Virus record (IMG/VR): IMGVR_UViG_3300044729_001153
Coordinates: 1 to 23,107 of that record
DNA length: 23,107 nucleotides
Source: a virus
Strand: one strand, 5' to 3'
Shown: positions 18,428 to 23,107 of the stretch, in pieces
Position numbering within the stretch: the stretch's first letter is position 1
How the letters are laid out: the number at the start of each line of letters is the position of its first letter
The notes under the pieces: generated by a model
What the model was told of the DNA's origin: nothing
Database searches by the model: none
What the model saw: the letters and a program-made list of their open reading frames with translations, nothing else
Translations under genes and position numbers: made by a program

Positions 18428-20017
18428 ATGCAAATAATCGACAACAAAGCCCTCTTACTGAGGCTAAGGAATCCTAATCCCGTTCTCGGGACGATACCAA
18501 ACAGCAAGCTAGTAAAAACAGAAGACGGTGCCTCTGAGGTGCTGGTCAAGTGGGGTCTAGATGAAGCACAGACCCTTGCAAGACTGAACATCAAGAACGT
18601 ACCGTCAACCATAAAAAAAGACTACAACTGGCCTGGGTTCAACAAACCCATGAGCCATCAGATAGAGACAGCATCCTTCCTGACCCTGCACAAACGGGCT
18701 TTCTGTTTCAACGAGCAAGGCACGGGCAAGACGGCCTCCTGCATCTGGGCGGCTGACTATCTAATGAAGAAGGGCGTCATCAACAGGGTGCTGGTCATCT
18801 GCCCGTTGTCGATCATGCAGTCTGCGTGGCAACAAGACTTGTTTGGTTTCGCCATGCACCGCAAGGTAGCCATAGCCCACGGTAGGCCAGAGAAACGCAA
18901 AGAAATTATCGAGAGTGATGCCGAGTTTGTCGTCATCAACTACGACGGCGTGGAGGTTGTACTAAAAGATCTACAAAAAGGTGGCTTCGATCTGATCATC
19001 GTGGACGAGGCGAACGCCTACAAGAACACATCTACCCGTAGGTGGAAGTGCCTTAACAATCTAATGTTCGACAACGTCTGGTTGTGGATGCTGACCGGCA
19101 CGCCTGCGGCACAGTCCCCAGAGGATGCGTTTGGTATCGCCAAGCTTGTCTCTCCGCACAGGGTTCCCAAGTTCAAGACTTCGTGGAAAGACCATGTGAT
19201 GGTGCAGATAAGCAGATTCGTCTGGCTACCAAGATCAGATGCCGTCGAGCGGGTTCATGCCGCGTTGCAACCAGCAATCAGGTTCACCAAAGAGCAGTGC
19301 CTTGACCTACCCGACATAACGTACGTCACGCGCATAGTGCCGCTTACCCGGCAACAGGAAACTTATTACGACAAGATCAAGCGGCAGATGATGATTCACG
19401 CGGCAGACGAGACGATTACAGCAGTCAATGCCGCCACCTTGATGAACAAACTTCTTCAGCTATCGGTAGGGGTCGTGTACTCCGACAACGGAGATGTGGT
19501 CTCTTTCGATGGCAAGAACAGGCTGGACGTTCTGTTAGAAGTTGTTAGGGAAACTACTAATAAGGTTCTAGTTTTTGTCCCGTTCAAGCATGCCATAGGC
19601 TCGGTGTCTGACTTCCTCAAAGACAACGGCGTGACCAACGAGATCATATCCGGGGCCGTGTCGGCTACTCGTAGGGGTGAGATATTCAGGGCTTTCCAGC
19701 AAGACAAAGACCCCAGGGTGCTTGTTATCCAGCCCCAAGCCGCCGCGCATGGCGTGACCCTTACAGCCGCAGACACCATTGTTTGGTTCGGCCCCACCAC
19801 TAGCCTAGAGTCCTATCTACAGGCCAATGCACGGGCGCACCGCAAGGGTCAGCGGAACAAAGTGACGGTCATTCATATCCAAGGAAGCACGGTAGAAGCC
19901 GGTGTTTACAAGGCCCTCCAAAGAAAAGAGGACATCCACGAAAAAGTTGTGGAACTTTTTTATAAAGAGGTTGACAAAGTAAACATGAGCAACCAAACTG
20001 GAGCTAACAATGAGTGA
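18428..20017 (+). CDS. SNF2-family helicase/ATPase
   Basis: 529 residues. Walker A NEQGTGKT (K101), motif II DEAN (D193-E194), motif III TGTPA (223-227), and motif VI QANARAHRKGQ (465-475) with arginine finger candidates R469 and R472 place it in superfamily 2, SNF2-like, as found in many phage replication modules. DEAN instead of DEAH is a common phage variant. It probably moves on double-stranded DNA to remodel or unwind it during replication or recombination. The ribosome binding site is weak (GAGAG). The 3' end overlaps the next gene by 8 bp. Confidence 0.93.
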   Translation: MQIIDNKALLLRLRNPNPVLGTIPNSKLVKTEDGASEVLVKWGLDEAQTLARLNIKNVPSTIKKDYNWPGFNKPMSHQIETASFLTLHKRAFCFNEQGTGKTASCIWAADYLMKKGVINRVLVICPLSIMQSAWQQDLFGFAMHRKVAIAHGRPEKRKEIIESDAEFVVINYDGVEVVLKDLQKGGFDLIIVDEANAYKNTSTRRWKCLNNLMFDNVWLWMLTGTPAAQSPEDAFGIAKLVSPHRVPKFKTSWKDHVMVQISRFVWLPRSDAVERVHAALQPAIRFTKEQCLDLPDITYVTRIVPLTRQQETYYDKIKRQMMIHAADETITAVNAATLMNKLLQLSVGVVYSDNGDVVSFDGKNRLDVLLEVVRETTNKVLVFVPFKHAIGSVSDFLKDNGVTNEIISGAVSATRRGEIFRAFQQDKDPRVLVIQPQAAAHGVTLTAADTIVWFGPTTSLESYLQANARAHRKGQRNKVTVIHIQGSTVEAGVYKALQRKEDIHEKVVELFYKEVDKVNMSNQTGANNE

Positions 20018-20405
20018 TCTCAGCGCCGACAAACTGGCAAAAATCTATATCAAAATGCGTGACACGCTACAGCAGATGGAGCGTGAGCATGAGGAGCGGG
20101 TGGCAGATCTGAAGTCTCAGATGGAAACCGTTGAGACGGAACTTATGGAGATCTGCAAGGCCACCGGGGCAGACAGCATCAAGACCCCCCACGGCACGGT
20201 CATCCGTTCGGTGAAGACCCGGTATTGGACTTCTGACTGGGAGTCTATGCACAACTTCATCCAAGACCACAAAGCCTTTGACCTTCTAGAGCGTCGTGTT
20301 CACCAGACCAACATGAAGTCATGGCTAGAGGAAAACCCTAATTTTTTACCCCAAGGCCTCAATTCCGAGAGCCGCTATTCCGTAACCGTAAGGAGATCTA
20401 AATGA
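20010..20405 (+). CDS. Coiled-coil phage protein (KTRYWTSDWE family)
   Basis: 131 residues. Residues about 8-55 form a charged coiled coil (MEREHEERVADLKSQMETVE). The conserved C-terminal half is HGTVIRSVKTRYWTSDWE, DLLERRVHQTNMKSWLEENP and a final YSVTVRR. I recall this family beside phage helicase and ssDNA-binding genes, with no proven function. The shape (coiled coil plus a small beta domain) recalls Gam-type host-nuclease inhibitors, but that link is a guess. Overlaps both neighbours. Confidence 0.75.
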   Translation: MSDLSADKLAKIYIKMRDTLQQMEREHEERVADLKSQMETVETELMEICKATGADSIKTPHGTVIRSVKTRYWTSDWESMHNFIQDHKAFDLLERRVHQTNMKSWLEENPNFLPQGLNSESRYSVTVRRSK

Positions 20406-21283
20406 GCGGAGAACTGTCGTTGTTTAAGGGCAACCTGCCTGAATACCTGAAGAACCGTAGCCTTAGCGCGACAACCCGTGCGCTCATGGGCAGTAGTCAG
20501 AACAAAAGAATCTCCATTCGTGGCGGTGTCTTTCGTATGATGGTCGGTGGTCAAGAGACTGCAAAGTCTGAAGACCGTTCCATGCCGGTGGTCATTGTGT
20601 CTGCCGCTGAACACGTTAACCGTCAGTATTACGCTGGCACTTACGAAGAAGGCACGCAAGCCGCACCTGAGTGCTGGTCTGCTGATGGTATTCGCCCTAA
20701 CTCTGAAGTCAAGGCCCCCCAACATAGCACCTGTGCCGACTGCCCCAAGAACATCGCAGGGTCTGGTCAGAATCAGTCACGGGCTTGTCGTTTCCAACAG
20801 AAGCTGGCGGTTGTGCTGTCTAGTGATATGAACGGAGAGATTTTCCAGCTTACCCTCCCGGCTACTTCTATCTTTGGTAAGCCAGAGAACAACAAGATGC
20901 CTCTGCAAGCCTATGTGAAATACCTTGCGGCCCACGGCGTCAACGTAGAAGATGTTGTTACAGAGATGCGGTTTGACATCGACTCTGCAACGCCTAAGTT
21001 GTTTTTCTCCCCCGTGCGTCCTCTGGAAGAGCATGAACACAACATCTGCTCACTGAAGGCACAGACCCCCGAGGCCAAAGCCGCTATCACTATGACGGTT
21101 ACGCAGACCGATGGCGTGCAAAACAAGGCCAAGGTGGCTCTACCCAAGCCTACCCCTAAGGTAGAAGAACCGGCTGAAGAAGAGTCGGCACCCCCCACCA
21201 AGAAATCTGCTAAGAAGCAGGAAGAAGTCAAGGCCACCAAGTCGGCATCTGAACTTCTGACCGAGTGGGATGACGACAACTAA
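20402..21283 (+). CDS. Probable ssDNA-binding protein with acidic tail
   Basis: 293 residues. The first 215 or so residues look like a single globular domain with a Cys group, CADCP and ACR (about 106-125), probably a zinc site. A Pro/Lys/Glu linker follows, ending ASELLTEWDDDN, an acidic tip of the kind SSBs and T7 gp2.5 use to contact polymerase and helicase. Its position between helicase and primase supports the role. No OB-fold motif can be proved by eye. ATGA overlap upstream; a 107-bp gap with hairpins follows. Confidence 0.65.
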   Translation: MSGELSLFKGNLPEYLKNRSLSATTRALMGSSQNKRISIRGGVFRMMVGGQETAKSEDRSMPVVIVSAAEHVNRQYYAGTYEEGTQAAPECWSADGIRPNSEVKAPQHSTCADCPKNIAGSGQNQSRACRFQQKLAVVLSSDMNGEIFQLTLPATSIFGKPENNKMPLQAYVKYLAAHGVNVEDVVTEMRFDIDSATPKLFFSPVRPLEEHEHNICSLKAQTPEAKAAITMTVTQTDGVQNKAKVALPKPTPKVEEPAEEESAPPTKKSAKKQEEVKATKSASELLTEWDDDN

Positions 21284-21390
21284 GTCTTAATTTCCTGTCC
21301 CCCCAGGAGCGCCATTCGTCAGGCGCGGCTCAAACTAGCGTCGGGCTAGGTTGACGGAACCCGACTTCTTTATTTTTTGAGGAGACTAAG
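21284..21390 (+). other. Structured intergenic region
   Basis: Two inverted repeats follow the SSB-like gene: GCGCC-N8-GGCGC (21309-21326) and GTCGGG-N14-CCCGAC (21340-21365), the second followed by T-rich TTCTTTATTTTTTG. They may act as a terminator or attenuator, or protect mRNA ends. The Shine-Dalgarno GAGGAGACT for the gene at 21391 closes the region. Confidence 0.45.
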
Positions 21391-21621
21391 TTGATCGGCT
21401 ATACACAAGACGTAGTTGCTAAGAACAAGGCGGCGGTCGGTGACGGCCCTGGCGTGATGCTAGGCCGCATCTGCATCGAGAAGAACGTACCCGTTAACGT
21501 GGTTGCTAACTTCTTCGGTGTGTCACGCCCAACGATTTACGCTTGGTTTTGCGGGAACAAAAGCCCTAGCAAGGATCGTATTCCAGAGATACAGGAGTTT
21601 ATAAATAATCTCAAAGGTTAA
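21391..21621 (+). CDS. Small HTH DNA-binding protein
   Basis: 76 residues from a TTG start with GAGGAGACTAAG upstream; no better start is in frame. VMLGRICIEKNVPVNVVANFFGVSRPTIYAWFCGNKSPSK is a helix-turn-helix of the Xre/Hin type (V-ANFFGVSRPTIY-W). A short C-terminal helix follows. Possible roles are regulator or replication accessory; it sits just before the primase gene, which follows two bases after its stop. Confidence 0.75.
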   Translation: MIGYTQDVVAKNKAAVGDGPGVMLGRICIEKNVPVNVVANFFGVSRPTIYAWFCGNKSPSKDRIPEIQEFINNLKG

Positions 21622-21623
21622 CC

Positions 21624-23107
21624 ATGCAAGATTTCTTGAGAGCCATTCTTGCTGGGGAAGGTTTTTACTGCATCACGGGGATAAATAAGAAGGCAGACCG
21701 CCCTGTAGTCCAATCCTTTTTCAGCACCATAGAGGAAACGGAAAACACGATATACGAGTTCCTGGCACAGCACAGGGATGTTTACTTCGCGTTAAGTACG
21801 TTCAAAGATTTAGAAGTTGCCAAGCCACGTTCGCAGACCAACGTGCTATGGGTCAAGTCCATATGGATAGACCTAGACTGTAGTGAAGAGAAGGCAGAGA
21901 CCAACAAAGGATACATAGACAAAGACGCGGCTATCGAGGCCCTTGAGAAGTTTTTAGAAGAAACGGGACTACCCTGGCCTGCGCTTGTAGATTCAGGCGG
22001 TGGGTTCCATGCTTACTGGCCTTTCACAAACCCCATAACCAGGGAAGAGTGGCAACCTCTTGCCGAGAGCCTGCGGATTCTGTGTGAGCAGAAAAATCTG
22101 CTGATCGATGCTGGCTGCACGACAGATGCGGCACGGATTCTACGCATACCCGGCACATACAACCTCAAAGAAGAGGAACCCCGGCAGGTCAAGCTTCTGA
22201 TACCGCCAGAGACTTTCTTCGATAAAGATGAAATAGCCAAACTGCTACCCCCGCCACCACCCCCACGGGTGGATCTTGGCATGCCCCGCAAAGAGCCAAG
22301 CGCCTTGACAAAGGCATTGATGGGCAACCGGGTAACTTATTTTAAGAACATACTGATCAAGTCGGTAAAAGGTACAGGGTGTTCTCAACTGCTGAACATC
22401 TACGAGAACCAGGAGACTACCGACTACAACCTATGGCGTGGTGGCCTGTCGATTGCGGAACATTGCGAAGACGGCCCGAAGGCTATCCATAAGATCTCAG
22501 AAAAGCACCCCAACTATAACCCCCAGGAAACTGAAGATAAAGCTGCTGACACCAGGGGCGAAGGCAAGGGGCCGTACCTCTGCGATACGTTTGAAAAGCT
22601 TAACCCCGGTGGGTGTGATGACTGCCCCAACAAAGGCAAGATTAAATCTCCAATCGTGCTGGGCGCTGAGATACCAGCATCAAAAGAGACCGAGATTGTC
22701 GTACAGATTGAGGGTTCGACCGAAGAAATATCCTATGAGATACCCAAACTTCCAGACCCGTATTTCCGTGGGAAGAAGGGCGGCATCTATCGGCATGGTG
22801 GGGACGATGACCAGACTGTTGTTTACATCCACGACTTGTTTGTGGTGCAGAGAATTTACGACCCGGTAGAGGGCGAGAGTGCATGGATTCGGCTACACCT
22901 GCCGAAAGATGGCGTAAAAAACTTCACGGTGGCAATGAACAGCCTCACATCTATAGACAGCTTCCGCAGTGAGTTCTCAAAGAGAGGCGTCCTGACCTTT
23001 GGCAAACAGTGGCTGGAGATTCAGACCTACATTATCAGAGCGGCACAGGAACTACAGATGAGCAAGAGAGCAGACACGGCATACCATCAGTTTGGGTGGT
23101 CTAAGCG
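21624..23107 (+). CDS. AEP/PrimPol-type primase with downstream zinc and DUF927-like region (partial)
   Basis: 494 residues visible; the gene continues beyond the window. Archaeo-eukaryotic primase motifs are complete: D83-L-D85 in WIDLDCS, S124-GGGF-H129-AYW, and D168-AAR-ILRIPGTYN. A proline run (LLPPPPPP) separates the AEP domain from a second part with a C...C-x2-C cluster (YLCDTF, GGCDDCP) and the GKIKSPI word that precedes DUF927/helicase regions in phage primases. The visible later part (GGIYRHGG, YIHDLFVVQRIYDPVEG) fits that. It would prime replication for the polymerase at 15482. The start is preceded by AAAGGTTAACC. Confidence 0.9.
   Translation, partial: MQDFLRAILAGEGFYCITGINKKADRPVVQSFFSTIEETENTIYEFLAQHRDVYFALSTFKDLEVAKPRSQTNVLWVKSIWIDLDCSEEKAETNKGYIDKDAAIEALEKFLEETGLPWPALVDSGGGFHAYWPFTNPITREEWQPLAESLRILCEQKNLLIDAGCTTDAARILRIPGTYNLKEEEPRQVKLLIPPETFFDKDEIAKLLPPPPPPRVDLGMPRKEPSALTKALMGNRVTYFKNILIKSVKGTGCSQLLNIYENQETTDYNLWRGGLSIAEHCEDGPKAIHKISEKHPNYNPQETEDKAADTRGEGKGPYLCDTFEKLNPGGCDDCPNKGKIKSPIVLGAEIPASKETEIVVQIEGSTEEISYEIPKLPDPYFRGKKGGIYRHGGDDDQTVVYIHDLFVVQRIYDPVEGESAWIRLHLPKDGVKNFTVAMNSLTSIDSFRSEFSKRGVLTFGKQWLEIQTYIIRAAQELQMSKRADTAYHQFGWSK

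Noticed and set aside
19951-19957. GGAACTT inside the SNF2 gene
   Set aside because: No GTCNNA at 15-17 bp and no shared TCAGGTT or AAGGGTAGG words; a chance hit in coding sequence.

Overview
The window looks like the replication and early-gene arm of a tailed bacteriophage (or a closely related prophage), probably of a Gram-negative, proteobacterial host. The evidence is that every credible gene lies on the + strand, genes are packed with ATGA/TAATG overlaps, and many tiny unknown ORFs surround phage-type replication genes. NinX (DUF2591), DUF3310, Rap1a/Tai-like, VRR-NUC and a PolA lacking the 5'-3' exonuclease are all common in phages of Proteobacteria. No integrase, capsid, packaging or lysis gene is visible, so lifestyle and host cannot be fixed from this piece. 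I recognise no tRNA, rRNA, CRISPR array or insertion sequence.

Left part (1-10.6 kb). Two paralogous phage proteins (261-848 and 1411-1989) sit in a duplicated block of promoter, gene and terminator. An AT-rich, gene-free stretch (about 2167-2543) follows and is the best origin or control-region candidate. After it come a degenerate HNH-like protein, a run of very small genes (3364-5591) including NinX and two tiny membrane peptides, and then a four-gene module: MoxR-type AAA+ ATPase, HExxH/VWA protein, DUF3150-like protein and an unknown 327-residue protein. A VRR-NUC nuclease and an AT-hook protein close this part. The part is threaded by 18 exact copies of a 13-bp palindrome, GTCAC-N3-GTGAC, both between and inside genes. 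It also holds four copies of a composite element whose spacing matches ECF sigma-E-type promoters (GGAACTT-N16-GTCNNA).

Middle part (10.7-15.5 kb). This is a dense string of small genes: several winged-helix or HTH proteins, a secreted Rap1a/Tai-like protein, a LuxR/GerE-type HTH protein, and a tandem of cassette-like genes sharing the C-terminal peptide EAKLKEKN, whose codons also supply the next gene's Shine-Dalgarno. DUF3310 and a zinc-ribbon protein lead into the replication genes.

Right part (15.5-23.1 kb). This is the replisome: family A DNA polymerase with proofreading domain, Cas4/RecB-like nuclease with four cysteines, small HNH-like basic protein, SNF2-type helicase, coiled-coil phage protein, acidic-tailed likely ssDNA-binding protein, small HTH protein, and an AEP (PrimPol) primase running off the window end.

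The most unusual signal is the dispersed palindrome. It is absent after position 10,597, it recodes unrelated proteins to carry an R-H-x-V-T peptide, and it brackets the sigma-E-like promoters. It looks like a genome-scale operator, stoperator or centromere network.
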